Made by a program: the position numbers and the translations under genes. Under the pieces are notes generated by a model that was given only the letters and a program-made list of their open reading frames with translations, was not told where the DNA came from and ran no database searches. Of a DNA stretch of 64,000 bases, positions 8,828-18,797 are shown piece by piece. Position 1 is the first letter of the stretch. Every line of letters begins with the position of its first letter. The DNA is from Shewanella denitrificans OS217 (GTDB taxonomy: Bacteria > Pseudomonadota > Gammaproteobacteria > Enterobacterales > Shewanellaceae): the NCBI RefSeq assembly GCF_000013765.1, contig NC_007954.1:3534001-3598000 (forward strand), in the 5' to 3' direction.

Positions 8828-10145
8828 CTGGCGGATCCCCTCATAATTTAGGTCTGCCAGCGGTATGAACCAGTTTGATATATTCGTTTAATGCCCAGTA
8901 AATTATCGATGCTTTTAGTGTGTATTTTGGCCTTCGCCGCACTTCTTTTCCTAATCTTACAACGGATAATACAGCGCGATATTTGATGCTGTTAGCTTGG
9001 AAATCCTTCTGCCAGCCAAGATGCCTCGCGGCTATGCCTATACACCACAACAGTATTTCTGCCAGCATAGCGATAAGCAACAATACATCATATCGCTTTG
9101 GACACCGACTGCGACTTTGCCTCAATCCCATGCCATATTGTGGGCTTTTTAAATCCCGAAAGGTTTCTTCAATTTGCATGCGTTTAGCATATAGCTCAAC
9201 CACTTTTGCTGGATTGAAGTATTCAGGCGGTAAGTTGGTCGCCAGCAGCCACGGCTCCTTACTGCCTAAGCGATAACTCTTTTGTGCGGTGTGGTTTCGG
9301 CCCGTTTTTGAAGAGCGCTTATCTTTACGTAATTTGGACTTAGCCTTAAATAGATGTAAATGGCAGCTTAGCGGTGATTTACGTGCAAGCTGAACATTAC
9401 CTATGTATTTAGCGGTTGAGTTTGCTTTTGAGTAGAGTGATTTATTTGAATGCCAAGTGGTTTGCCCGTGGTGCATAAAGCTTACATCGCCTCGCACTCT
9501 GCCAAGCCAGAACCAGCCATAGCGCTCAACTTCCCTAAACCAGGTATTGCGATAGCCTGCATCGGTGACAATCAGAGGACAACAACCTTGAGGTAAAACG
9601 TTGGCAAGTTCAGCGAGAAAAGCATTATGGCTGCGAGGTGCGTTGTAGTCCTCAAACAAGAAAGTCCGTTCATACAGAGTCACAGAGCGACCTTGAACGC
9701 TGATGGATGCGCGTAGCGTCATTATTCGAAGCTGTTCACGGACATCAGACCAATCGACGAGAATAATAGGCATAGGGTTTGCGCCACAAAGATAGCGAGC
9801 ATGCCACTGATATATTGTTATTTTATCTTGAGCTAAGTGATAATTACCTAAGAGTCGGTCAATACGTTTAATGTTGTGTTTAGCTGCCACGGAGCCCGTA
9901 ATATTACGACCAAGCTGAGTAAGTGATAGTTGATTACCATCGAGGAGTGACTCAGTGGCAACCATCAGAGAATTAAGTCGTTTTTGGTGTATTTGAGGGC
10001 ATTGTTTTTTGATTAAATCGTGTAAGATATGGATATCACGCATGGTGTTAGATCTAGTAGGTTTTTGGCGAAATTGATTAGATCAGATAGCACCATGCGT
10101 GTCTACTAAATTGAAAATAAAAGCAATTATCAGGGGATTCCCTAG
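8828..10145 (-). mobile_element. IS10-like insertion sequence (IS4 family), intact
   Basis: A 1318-bp element. The left end is CTGGCGGATCCCCTCATAAT; the right end read inward is CTAGGGAATCCCCTGATAAT. These closely resemble the ends of IS10. A perfect 9-bp target duplication, ATGTAAGTG, flanks it at 8819-8827 and 10146-10154. One transposase gene fills it. The exact duplication and complete ends point to a recent insertion. It splits a diguanylate cyclase gene. Confidence 0.95.
8841..10043 (-). CDS. IS10-like transposase (IS4 family)
   Basis: A 400-aa DDE transposase, very similar in layout to the IS10 enzyme and about the same length (IS10 has 402 aa). Catalytic residues are in place: first Asp in ILVDWSDVREQ, second Asp in LIVTDAGYRNTW, and Glu in the Y-(2)-R-(3)-E-(6)-K signature of YAKRMQIEETFRDLKS. 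It begins 102 bases inside the element's right end, as expected for a promoter near the outside end. No frameshift is seen, so it is probably active. Confidence 0.95.
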   Translation of the reverse strand: MRDIHILHDLIKKQCPQIHQKRLNSLMVATESLLDGNQLSLTQLGRNITGSVAAKHNIKRIDRLLGNYHLAQDKITIYQWHARYLCGANPMPIILVDWSDVREQLRIMTLRASISVQGRSVTLYERTFLFEDYNAPRSHNAFLAELANVLPQGCCPLIVTDAGYRNTWFREVERYGWFWLGRVRGDVSFMHHGQTTWHSNKSLYSKANSTAKYIGNVQLARKSPLSCHLHLFKAKSKLRKDKRSSKTGRNHTAQKSYRLGSKEPWLLATNLPPEYFNPAKVVELYAKRMQIEETFRDLKSPQYGMGLRQSRSRCPKRYDVLLLIAMLAEILLWCIGIAARHLGWQKDFQANSIKYRAVLSVVRLGKEVRRRPKYTLKASIIYWALNEYIKLVHTAGRPKL

Positions 10146-10756
10146 ATGTAAGTGTTAACTGACAGCATGGAACCTACAAAAACATCCACATCACCCTGAG
10201 CTACTCTCTCTAAGCCTTCTTTCTCATTATCAACAAGGATTAACTTAACCTGTGGGTAATGGCGCTGAACATATTCAACTAATTGATACCCTGCTGGTAT
10301 GGCTAAACTTCTATCACCGATATTCTCAAAACCTTGTAAAAAGGGCTGTGACTTTAGTGACACTAATACATTGGGAGCTTCAAAATAAATATCACTGAAG
10401 AGTAAGAATCGCTCCCTGTCTGACGTCTTATTAAGGAACGGGGTCATACCGCATTTACCTTGCTGTAAATAGGCCAAGGTTTGAGGCCAATCATCAGTGA
10501 CAACCAGCTCAAATTTATAGCCAGTTTTATGTGCGACTAACTGTAAGTAATCAGCTGAGATACCAACATGTTTCCCATTAATGATTGCTTCATAGGGAAG
10601 CCAATTTGGATCAATGCAATAGGGTATGACTACTGGGGTTGAGAGCTTGGGGGATGCAGGAATAGCAAGGGCTGCTGCGCTTATGAAGAGACCCAAAAGA
10701 GCCAAAGCACTAATAAAGTGATTAATGAAACCATGACCAGTATGGGAAATATTCAC
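10146..10756 (-). pseudogene. Diguanylate cyclase, 5' part (periplasmic sensor)
   Basis: The N-terminal part of the interrupted diguanylate cyclase. It starts with a signal or anchor helix (about residues 14-32), then a family-3 binding-protein-like sensor (IPYCIDPNWLPYEAI..., GISADYLQLVA, GKCGMTPFLN). The frame runs 4 bases into the IS and stops at 10142, giving a 204-aa fragment without membrane helix two or GGDEF. If exported it would be a stray sensor fragment with no output. See 7966-8827 for the other half. Confidence 0.85.
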
Positions 10757-10976
10757 CTTACTCCTTACACAAGGATAATCGCTGTTTCAAAAGAATATAC
10801 TCTGTTGCGTCAATAGCAATGCTCTGTATTTATTTTGAACACCTTCCCCTTAATGATAGCTATCCAATGTTAACTGGGCCTTACCCACACATGAACTACT
10901 ATAGGTGATATCAAAGCCGCTATTAGCCGGAATGCTGCCCGCGGTAATATGATGCTCAGCTTAAAAAGTAGTTAAA

Positions 10977-11004
10977 AAAATGCCCACCATAAGGCGGGCA
11001 TTTT
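10977..11004 (-). terminator. Terminator of the giant carboxylase gene
   Basis: A 12-bp stem (10977-10988 with 10993-11004, AAAATGCCC core, one mismatch) with a 4-base loop lies 46 bases past the carboxylase stop and runs into Ts on the minus strand. Confidence 0.85.
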
Positions 11005-11050
11005 CTATTCTAAATGCAGTGCTAACCACTGCCCTGCACATAAGCTGGTT

Positions 11051-14000
11051 TTAGTTTTCTACCGGCGAAATAACAAACAATAAATCGCCTTGTGAGACCT
11101 GCTGACCGTTACTATTGAGAATACGCTCAATACGGTACTTTTGATCTTCAGGGTAAAGTACCGCGCTCTGTCTGTTAAAGCCTGCTAAGTTCACCTGAGA
11201 GAACATCTTCATAGCTTCTGTTAACGCCAATGTCTGCTCTACTGTGACTATATCGCCTTCTTTAACGAAGTCCGCTTCACCCGGTGCTGGAGAGGTGTAG
11301 AAAATGCCTGCACCTTGTGCCAATACTTTCAACTCATTACTCTCACCAACGCGTAAGGATTCAGTATCCACAGCTTCAGTGTCTGCTGCCGCTTCCATTT
11401 CGGCAATAAGAGCTGGGATATCCAGTTCAGCCATTAAGCGCGGTAAATAGTTAGTGTCATACACGCCTTCATTGAATGTGGCATCACTTAAGATCAGCTT
11501 CAATAATGGAATGTTGGTGGCAATACCACGAATAACAACACTATCTAAATAGTCATACATCTTCTTGACGACATCAGGCCTATCTTTGCCACGTATGATT
11601 ATCTGTGCGATTAAGCTGTCATAATATGGCGAGACTTCTTTGCCAGAATCTGCGATAGAGATAATTTCCACATCATCACGTTCTGGTAAAATACACTCAG
11701 AAATTTTACCAGGGTTGGGGATTAGCTGCAGTATGCCATGACTATCGAGGGCCGCTTTTTCAGCAGTCACTCGCACTTCCATCGCATAACCTTGCTCGAC
11801 AGGTTCAAGCTTCTCAATTGAGCGACCCGCTGCAATGTCAAACTGAGCACTCACGATATCGATACCCGATGTCGCTTCTGTTACTGGATGCTCAACTTGC
11901 AAGCGAGTGTTCATTTCCATGAAGTACACTTCATTGGCATCTAAGTTATAGATAAACTCAACGGTACCAGCCCCCATGTAATCGGTGGCATCACCAAGAG
12001 CACGGGTATATTCGAGCACTTGCTGCTTAAGCGCTTCGGGCAGCATGGTAGAACCAGACTCTTCAATGACTTTCTGGTTATTTCGCTGCACAGAGCAATC
12101 ACGAATACCCAGCACTTTAGTATTGCCAAACTTATCACGCAGTAACTGCACTTCGATATGACGAAGTGATGTCACGTACTTTTCTAAGTACAAGTCGCCA
12201 TTACCAAATGCGGCAGCCGCTTCGGTGGCCGTCTTTTGGAATAGGCCTATCATGTCTTCAGGACGCTTAACGACTTGAATACCTTTACCGCCACCACCTT
12301 GCACCGCTTTAAGTAACACGGGGTAGCCGATTTCTGTTGCCACATTAACCGCTTGCTCAGCATTAGTTAAAATGCCATGAGATCCTGGCACTACCGGCAC
12401 ATTTTGCTCTTGCGAGGTTTTAATCGCATTGGACTTGTTACCCATGGTCGTCATCGAGTGCACGCTTGGTCCAACGAAATTCACACCATTATTGACGCAT
12501 AACGCCGCAAATTGTGGGCTTTCTGATAAGAAACCAATACCTGGGTGAAGTGCATCAACCTCTTCATATTCGGCCACTTTGAGGACTGAATAAGCGTTTA
12601 GATAACTCTCGTCTGAGGTGTTACCTCCAAGACATACCAGCTTATCGCCTTCTTTAAGCATATCGGCTGGCACGGCTGTCATATCTGGATCTGAGGCCAC
12701 CAATACCACATTGATACCGTTATCATGGGCCTTACGGATAAGTTTAACTGCTGTACAGCCACGGGCGTGGATCAACACCTTTTTAATCGGCTTCATCAAC
12801 TTGCGTGGGTCGCTTTGCACTATCTCATCAGTTTCTTCAACCACTTCAGCCGCTAAGCTAGATAAGGATTTAGCAATCACATCCTCAACTTTAAGGTTAG
12901 AAATCGGCATTAATGGATCAATACCCGCGAGCAATGAATCTAAGTTATCGCTAAATGGATTCAGCACAAGACCCGCCATGGCTCCCGGTACTTTAGACAA
13001 GTAGTTAGACAAGGTCGCCGTCGAAGGTAAATAGGCTGGCACTACCATTTGGCCGGCAAATGGCATATTTGTGCCTGACAAATAATAGGTTTGCACTAAT
13101 GGATGAGTAACAAAACTTGCCTGTGCACCACCGGTACAGTCACCAAAGCCAAACATCAACACGGGTAATTCATTATCACGAATGAAACGGGTAATGCGAT
13201 CATTCACTACAGCCATAGAGAATAACGCTGCGGCACCTTCTTTGGTCTGCATACCACCTGAGCTGATAAAACAAATCACAGGAAGCCTGCGCTTAGCACA
13301 TTCAATTAATAGCGCACTGAACTTCTCAGCGCTGGCCATATCGAACGCACCCGCCTGGAAGGCCGTATTAGACACTGCCAAGCCCACACGTAACTTGTTG
13401 CCTTCATGAGTAAAGTCAGCAAGTCCTGTGATAAGGCCACAAGGACGGATTTTCTTGTCTATTGCATCTTCAATTGATAAACGGAAACCAGGGAAGTTCA
13501 GTAAATTAGCCGACATCTTATCGCCATCAATCTCATCGAAATGAGTAAAGAATTTGGCAATAATATTCTCCCAGCCCATGGCGCCTTTTTTCTTCTCGTC
13601 ACGCAACACCTTTTGGATCAACAAATCTTGATAACCCATGGTTAAACGGTTCCAGAAATCCTTACGACGACCAATACGTACTGGATTAATCGTGCCAGTG
13701 TACTTGTCGTGATCATCTTCGCTGTCAAAATACTCGGGTAATAAACGCTCAAAGAAATACGTTAACACGACGAATAAACTATCGTTTAACTGTGGGAAAC
13801 CCACGCTCTTCCACTGTTCAACACGGGTTAATAAATCGGCACGGTTCGACTGTGACATAAAATACTTAAGCCACTTGTAGAACTTGCTCTTATCTCCCGC
13901 CTGTTTGTGAGTGGATAATGCATTATCGATAGATTTGTGCAGCAGTTTATCAACCGAAGCACGGGACAGGCTTTTGGCCATCATGGCTTCTTTAGATATC

Positions 14001-15604
14001 GAGGCTAAATTAGCCACTACACCATCATATAATTCGTTGAAGATAAGGATATTGTGGCATTGCCAAATAAAGTCTTCACGCAATTCATCATTCACAATCA
14101 CATCAAGCACTGTGAGCTGATTCAGCTCAGGCCAAGGCGCTTTTGTTTTCTCGCTGGGTAATGACTCAAGATGCTTAATCAGGCCTTTAAAGTTATTGCC
14201 TGCGTTGCTCTTCCATCTGTGATAAAGAGACCAACTCACATTAAATAACAGTGCTTTACGGGCTTTTTTATAATTCTCTTTAGGTTCACCTAAAATAAAC
14301 CGAGTGATCACATTGCGCTCGGTAGAAATTTCACTTCGCTTGGCAGCAAAATGAACCCAAAGTTTATTTAATTCCTCGTCATAAACGAGTTTATCTGGAT
14401 TTGAAAGCCATGCATGGAACACGCGTTCCTGCTCTTGCTTAATACGCTCAAGCAAATCACCTTCAGGCACACTTACCTTTGAAAGACGACCATACTGCTC
14501 TTGAGAAATAGAATGGATACGACTTCTTAGGGTTAAATAACGTAAATAACGGTAGGCGCTGCCGAATAAGTTATGGTGTGCAGTAGGGCTATCGGCAACC
14601 GCTAAACCAGAGTTACTCTCTAGATTTAATAATCCTTTAGAAGGATTTAAGAAGCGCTCTAAGCTGCGATCATAATGTTCACGTAAATCAGTAGACTCTC
14701 GAACAAAATTGACAGCTGCCTTTTCAACGGCTTCAATACCGCTGACAATGGCACGGCGCAGATTGTGCTGACGTTCATCGCGATCAGATGGCGAGAAATC
14801 AACAATGCCGTCGATGCAACCTGAGTGGTAGAGTTCCTCTGGAGATACGCCTACAGATTTGGCGCATTCCTGCCAAGACAGGTTGTATTTACGTGCGATG
14901 CTCTGTAATCCCTGAGGCTGGATGGTATTAAAAATACCGTCACGTAAAGACAATAGAATGTTTGCCGCCGCTAAAGGGATGGCGCCACCAGAATAGCCAG
15001 CACCGATAACGATACCCACGGTTGGCACGTCGACGTTGGCAGATTCTGCGATCGCCTTAGAAATACTATGAGCCTGATTTTGACTGTTCGCTATCTCACC
15101 CGCGTCCGCCCCTGGGGTATCAATAAGATACACTATAGGCATAGACAATTCTGCGAAGTGACGAATCGCTTTACAGCAGGCGATATGATGCTCTGGCATC
15201 CAGGCACCATTGGCAGTGGTACGCTCTTGAGCAATGAAGCCAACTCTGCGGGTACGAGAGCCGAAATTAAGCTCAACTTCAGCACGATAAAAAGGCCCTA
15301 GGTGGATTTCACTTATGAGCTTACCTTTTAAATCGGCAATGATACGTTTAGCGCCTGGTCGGCTCTTATCTTGTGTCGGTTGGATCACTTTATTGACATA
15401 ACCGTCTACATCTAATGCAGCTAAACTTTTTAAGTTTACTTGAATAGCATCATCAGATAACAAACCTTTAATTTCTTCAGCCAAACTTTGTTTGCTGTGA
15501 GCAGGAAATAAAGAAAAATCTTTTGCCAGATGCTCAGCTTGTAAAAAAAGTGGATCTGGGCTTGGTACTTGAGTCATGTGTTTGGGCTGTTTTTTGCTGG
15601 TCAT
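11051..15604 (-). CDS. Multidomain biotin-dependent acyl-CoA carboxylase (CT-alpha, CT-beta, BC, BCCP fused)
   Basis: A 1517-aa protein carrying a whole biotin carboxylase cycle. Residues about 70-280 resemble the AccA-type carboxyltransferase (IDTPGADAGE, GAGYSGGAIPLA). Residues about 680-920 resemble the AccD-type half (FISSGGMQTKEGAAALFSM, FGDCTGGAQASF). From about 985 to 1430 is an ATP-grasp biotin carboxylase (GGGGKGIQVV, MNTRLQVEHPVTEA). The last 80 residues are a biotinyl domain with the lysine in TEAMKM. The substrate could be acetyl-CoA or another acyl-CoA. The gene has its own terminator and is divergent from a LysR gene, which probably regulates it. Shewanella, as I recall, has such a protein at this locus. 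Confidence 0.85.
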   Translation of the reverse strand: MTSKKQPKHMTQVPSPDPLFLQAEHLAKDFSLFPAHSKQSLAEEIKGLLSDDAIQVNLKSLAALDVDGYVNKVIQPTQDKSRPGAKRIIADLKGKLISEIHLGPFYRAEVELNFGSRTRRVGFIAQERTTANGAWMPEHHIACCKAIRHFAELSMPIVYLIDTPGADAGEIANSQNQAHSISKAIAESANVDVPTVGIVIGAGYSGGAIPLAAANILLSLRDGIFNTIQPQGLQSIARKYNLSWQECAKSVGVSPEELYHSGCIDGIVDFSPSDRDERQHNLRRAIVSGIEAVEKAAVNFVRESTDLREHYDRSLERFLNPSKGLLNLESNSGLAVADSPTAHHNLFGSAYRYLRYLTLRSRIHSISQEQYGRLSKVSVPEGDLLERIKQEQERVFHAWLSNPDKLVYDEELNKLWVHFAAKRSEISTERNVITRFILGEPKENYKKARKALLFNVSWSLYHRWKSNAGNNFKGLIKHLESLPSEKTKAPWPELNQLTVLDVIVNDELREDFIWQCHNILIFNELYDGVVANLASISKEAMMAKSLSRASVDKLLHKSIDNALSTHKQAGDKSKFYKWLKYFMSQSNRADLLTRVEQWKSVGFPQLNDSLFVVLTYFFERLLPEYFDSEDDHDKYTGTINPVRIGRRKDFWNRLTMGYQDLLIQKVLRDEKKKGAMGWENIIAKFFTHFDEIDGDKMSANLLNFPGFRLSIEDAIDKKIRPCGLITGLADFTHEGNKLRVGLAVSNTAFQAGAFDMASAEKFSALLIECAKRRLPVICFISSGGMQTKEGAAALFSMAVVNDRITRFIRDNELPVLMFGFGDCTGGAQASFVTHPLVQTYYLSGTNMPFAGQMVVPAYLPSTATLSNYLSKVPGAMAGLVLNPFSDNLDSLLAGIDPLMPISNLKVEDVIAKSLSSLAAEVVEETDEIVQSDPRKLMKPIKKVLIHARGCTAVKLIRKAHDNGINVVLVASDPDMTAVPADMLKEGDKLVCLGGNTSDESYLNAYSVLKVAEYEEVDALHPGIGFLSESPQFAALCVNNGVNFVGPSVHSMTTMGNKSNAIKTSQEQNVPVVPGSHGILTNAEQAVNVATEIGYPVLLKAVQGGGGKGIQVVKRPEDMIGLFQKTATEAAAAFGNGDLYLEKYVTSLRHIEVQLLRDKFGNTKVLGIRDCSVQRNNQKVIEESGSTMLPEALKQQVLEYTRALGDATDYMGAGTVEFIYNLDANEVYFMEMNTRLQVEHPVTEATSGIDIVSAQFDIAAGRSIEKLEPVEQGYAMEVRVTAEKAALDSHGILQLIPNPGKISECILPERDDVEIISIADSGKEVSPYYDSLIAQIIIRGKDRPDVVKKMYDYLDSVVIRGIATNIPLLKLILSDATFNEGVYDTNYLPRLMAELDIPALIAEMEAAADTEAVDTESLRVGESNELKVLAQGAGIFYTSPAPGEADFVKEGDIVTVEQTLALTEAMKMFSQVNLAGFNRQSAVLYPEDQKYRIERILNSNGQQVSQGDLLFVISPVEN

Positions 15605-15728
15605 CTGTTGATCCTCTGCGTCGATAGCCTCTGAAATTTTTAGTCGGTAAATATAACTTTGTTAATAGGCTAATTACCATTAAACTAGCTTGGACGCTAT
15701 GTTCCATAAATGAGACAATGAGGCGAGA
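15605..15728. promoter_or_regulatory. Divergent promoter region, carboxylase / LysR regulator
   Basis: A 124-bp gap between two divergent starts. LysR regulators usually bind such a region and control both genes. It includes TTAATAGGCTAATTACCATTAA, a T-N11-A-type A/T-rich stretch at about 15661-15682, but I cannot define the operator with confidence. Confidence 0.35.
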
Positions 15729-16640
15729 ATGCCAGATTTGAACGGTATGATGCTGTTTGCAGCGGTAGTAAGGGCTAAGGGTTTCTCTCAAGCGGCTCGA
15801 GAGGTCGGACAACCTAAGTCGACCATTAGTCGAAAAGTTGCTCAACTTGAGGAGCAATTAGGGGTCCGATTACTGCAAAGAGACACTCGAAATATCAGCC
15901 TAACGCAAGTAGGTGCACTATTTTTTCAACATTGTGATTCAATCAGCCAAGAAATAGAAGCTGCAAAAGCCATTATAGAAAACACTCACAACGATATTTC
16001 AGGCGCACTCAGAGTCGCCATTCCAGTGTCATTTTCCCAAGATGTTATTGCCAGTCTGTGCAGCAACTTTATGCGACTTTATCCCAATATCGAGCTTGAT
16101 ATTCAGTTTACCGATAATGATGTCGGTTTAGTGGGTGAAGGTTATGATATCGCCATCAAGTACGGTCCACTGCAATCATCGGACTTAGTCGCTAAGTTAT
16201 TATTCGAGCGCCAACCCATTCTTGTGGCCAGCCCAAGTTACATTAAAAATCACGGTACTCCCGCGACACCCCAAGAGCTTGCACAACACAATGGCATTCT
16301 TTTAGGCACCACACTTTCAGCCCCCATTTGGCCACTGGGCAAAGGGGGGCGAAAAACCATGGCTACATTTAACCGCAAAGTCAGGGTGAATAGTGCCAGC
16401 ATGGTAAAACGCTTAGCGATTGATGCCTATGGTATAGCCATGCTATCTAATACCAGTTGCAAGCAGGAACTCGCTTCAGGCGCCCTAGTGCCCATATTGC
16501 AGGAATGGCCGATGGAGCCGTTCAAAGTGTATGGGGTATATTCCAGTAGAAGGCAACTCGCTACTAACATCAGTGCATTTTTAGAGTTTTTCGCTAAACG
16601 CTACGGTAGCCAAGAGTCATTACAATCTATGATGAGCTAA
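15729..16640 (+). CDS. LysR-family transcriptional regulator
   Basis: A 303-aa LysR regulator. The N-terminal winged helix-turn-helix is typical (GFSQAAREVGQPKSTISRKV, then LEEQLGVRLLQRDTR at about residues 17-60). A type-2 periplasmic-binding-like effector domain follows (DISGALRVAIPVSF...). The closest character is the AaeR/DsdC-like subgroup with the CrgA-type N-terminus. It is divergent from the carboxylase gene, so it probably controls that gene in response to an acyl or aromatic metabolite; the ligand cannot be inferred. It shares a bidirectional terminator with fapF. Confidence 0.9.
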   Translation: MPDLNGMMLFAAVVRAKGFSQAAREVGQPKSTISRKVAQLEEQLGVRLLQRDTRNISLTQVGALFFQHCDSISQEIEAAKAIIENTHNDISGALRVAIPVSFSQDVIASLCSNFMRLYPNIELDIQFTDNDVGLVGEGYDIAIKYGPLQSSDLVAKLLFERQPILVASPSYIKNHGTPATPQELAQHNGILLGTTLSAPIWPLGKGGRKTMATFNRKVRVNSASMVKRLAIDAYGIAMLSNTSCKQELASGALVPILQEWPMEPFKVYGVYSSRRQLATNISAFLEFFAKRYGSQESLQSMMS

Positions 16641-16674
16641 CAGAGCCCTCTGTAAATGGGCACAAGTGAATAAA

Positions 16675-16697
16675 AAACCACTCATTAAGAGTGGTTT
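16675..16697. terminator. Bidirectional terminator between the LysR gene and fapF
   Basis: AAACCACTC (16675-16683) pairs with GAGTGGTTT (16689-16697) around ATTAA. A or T runs flank both sides. It serves the rightward LysR gene and ends just before the leftward fapF stop. Confidence 0.75.
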
Positions 16698-16704
16698 CAA
16701 AATA

Positions 16705-18055
16705 TTAAAAACGGTACGGAAAGCGCAAACTAATCTGATAATCAGGAGAGTCTTCGGTTAAGCCCGCACCAATAGATGTCACCATAGACAAGTTTTCAGA
16801 CAAGGCTATCGTTGCACCTATGCCAAGACTTGCCGTATTAGTGTCTGTGCGGGGGATTTTCTCCCACGGCCCACCTAATGGTTGTTGCTTAGTTTTAGTA
16901 TAAAATCTTTGGTTAAAACTCATCGCAAGGCTCATTCTTTCTGATACCGCAAATGCGAGCCCTAAGCTGTAATCCAAATAATCACCCAAATCAATTTTTC
17001 CCGGACTCAGACCTGGATTTCCCGATAAATCATCAAACTCCTCTTCTCGAGTCCAGCCATAGTTAAGATTAAAAAAGACGATGGCAGGGTCGAATGTTTT
17101 TGCCAAGCTAAAACCAGTCGATGCACCCCAGACTCCAGAACCTGTAGCCACTTCTGTAGGATAAGTTAAATTACCAAATTCAGAGGTTTCTAACGCGATA
17201 CCAAAAGGATCTTTACCCGTTGGCGCTCTTAGGCGTAGATTCCATACCCAGTCAGGCCAATCGTTTGATTCTGCATTAATCCGATAATAGACAGCTGCAC
17301 TCACGTCGCCAATGCCGCCACCATCAACTTGGGCGGTTTCATATCGTTGGCTAGAATTTCCTTCACCAACGGAATCATATTGGGTCCAGCGAAACATGTA
17401 AGGCACACCGATTTCAAACTGCCAATCTTGATTCAAAGTATAGCGAGTGGTGAGATCGATCTGAGTAGTATTGGTTCTGACACGATCTAAATTTAAATTG
17501 CCTAAAAAAATAGCATCTAATGCTAAAAAGCCCCTTAAAATAAGATCCTTTCGGCTGTAATAACTGTAAGTAAAGGAAGGCTCTATGGTGAGTTTACGAG
17601 TGAAGACATTGTGTGTTTCTTGCAGTAAGTCATCCGTACTGCGAGCCCTATCGGGGGCTTTTTTGCGCCCTTCTTGATTGGTTGTAACTTGTTGTTTTTT
17701 TTGAAACCTCCGAAGCAGGAACTGACGAGGGTCTCTCTATATTCTCATTTGAGGCGACAGCTGTCTCTCGAGTCTGCTGTGGTTTCGAACCAGATTGTAA
17801 TTGCGCTTCTTGCTTTAGCACTTGCTGGGCCATCTGATTAATGGCCTGCTGCTGACTTTTTAACTGTTTATTTAATATAATGAGTTTTTGCTTTAACGCA
17901 TTGAGCTCTTGTTCTGAGATTTGGCTTTTTGCCTGTTGGCTAACTTGAGTTTCCGGCAATTGATTTTTTTGAGTAAGCGTTTCTGCGACTGCACTCTGGA
18001 TAACTAACATACCAGGTAGTAGAACAACAGTCACAGAGGTCCATTTCATATTCAT
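16705..18055 (-). pseudogene. fapF: FapF amyloid-secretion porin, split by a one-base frameshift
   Basis: FapF is the outer-membrane pore that exports Fap amyloid subunits: a periplasmic coiled coil plus a 12-strand barrel. The first part (18055-17648, 135 aa) has a signal peptide (cleaved after AVA) and a coiled coil rich in Lys, Gln and Leu (residues about 35-85), and stops at SPR. The barrel lies in the next frame from about 17700 to 16705: it begins LTIEPSFTYSYYSRKDLILR, then LDAIFLGNL, and ends ISLRFPYRF with a terminal aromatic. The frames join within the A8 tract at 17695-17702. With one A fewer the gene encodes 449 aa, a normal FapF size. Start chosen at 18055 because AAGGA lies 9 bases upstream; an earlier start at 18115 would overlap fapE. 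It could be a mutation, a sequencing error or a phase switch. Confidence 0.85.
17695..17702 (-). repeat. A8 homopolymer at the fapF frameshift
   Basis: Eight As on the coding strand lie exactly where the coiled-coil frame must change to the barrel frame. Removing one base restores the full fapF frame with no other change. Such tracts slip in replication or transcription. Confidence 0.8.
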
Positions 18056-18074
18056 AAATACAGATCCTTGGTCA

Positions 18075-18788
18075 TTAAAATCCAATGGTTCGTAAATCAC
18101 GGATTTGTCTGCCAAGTAAACTCGAACTTAAGGTCCCGACAGACATCCCATCGTACCTAATTGTAGACTGATTTATGACACCGTGATTAATTCCTTCAAT
18201 TGCAATGCTTTGTAATAATTGACCATTTCCTTGGCCATAATTCACGCCTTGAGTTGCTTGCCCCGACGCTAGGTTAACTTGATAACCTAAAGAACCAGTA
18301 TTAGCAGAGAACACGCTAGTGCCGTTGCTGCTAATCAGGCTAGTGCCTAATGACAGGGTAACGCCATTAGTCAGTGAGTCCAATCGACCTTGAGACAGGG
18401 TTAAATCGTTCACTGCTAAGTTAGTGTCTCCTGCAATCTGGATCCTTTGTTGAAGCCCAACTGACTGCCCAAGTGCATCTAACTCAACCACTTGAGAATT
18501 ATCAATCTGTCCAGCTTCACTGACATTAATAACAATGGAAGGCTGATTATTAATCCTAGTAAATTCGACTTGCATACTGACCTGATCTTGAATTCCATTA
18601 TCTTGAATAAATTGAGTTTGCATTTGAAGGCCGAAATAATAGTCTTGACCATTATCTGTAAATTTCCCCTTCATAGCATCAAGCTCGACATCATTAAGTA
18701 TCTGGCTGCCTTGCAACACAGATAAAGACGGAAGGTCTGCGGCAACCGGAGTAGCAAGCCCAATGAGAAGTATCATAGTAAGTTTCAT
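18075..18788 (-). CDS. fapE: FapE, minor amyloid / curli-like accessory subunit
   Basis: A 237-aa protein with a signal peptide (cleaved near PVAA, residue 17). The rest is rich in Asn, Gln, Ser and Gly, with alternating strands and no catalytic motif, for example GQATQGVNYGQGNGQLLQSI. That composition and its place between fapD and fapF fit FapE, a minor fibre component needed for export or assembly. It ends in the basic/hydrophobic RQIRDLRTIGF. A strong Shine-Dalgarno (GGAGG) precedes the ATG by 5 bases. The fapF start follows after 19 bases, so the two are translated from one message. The assignment rests more on position than on a motif. Confidence 0.65.
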   Translation of the reverse strand: MKLTMILLIGLATPVAADLPSLSVLQGSQILNDVELDAMKGKFTDNGQDYYFGLQMQTQFIQDNGIQDQVSMQVEFTRINNQPSIVINVSEAGQIDNSQVVELDALGQSVGLQQRIQIAGDTNLAVNDLTLSQGRLDSLTNGVTLSLGTSLISSNGTSVFSANTGSLGYQVNLASGQATQGVNYGQGNGQLLQSIAIEGINHGVINQSTIRYDGMSVGTLSSSLLGRQIRDLRTIGF

Positions 18789-18797
18789 ATTTGCCTC

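Noticed and set aside
18056..18115. Upstream start for fapF at 18115
   Set aside because: It would put 20 residues before a good signal peptide and overlap fapE; ATG 18055 has a Shine-Dalgarno.
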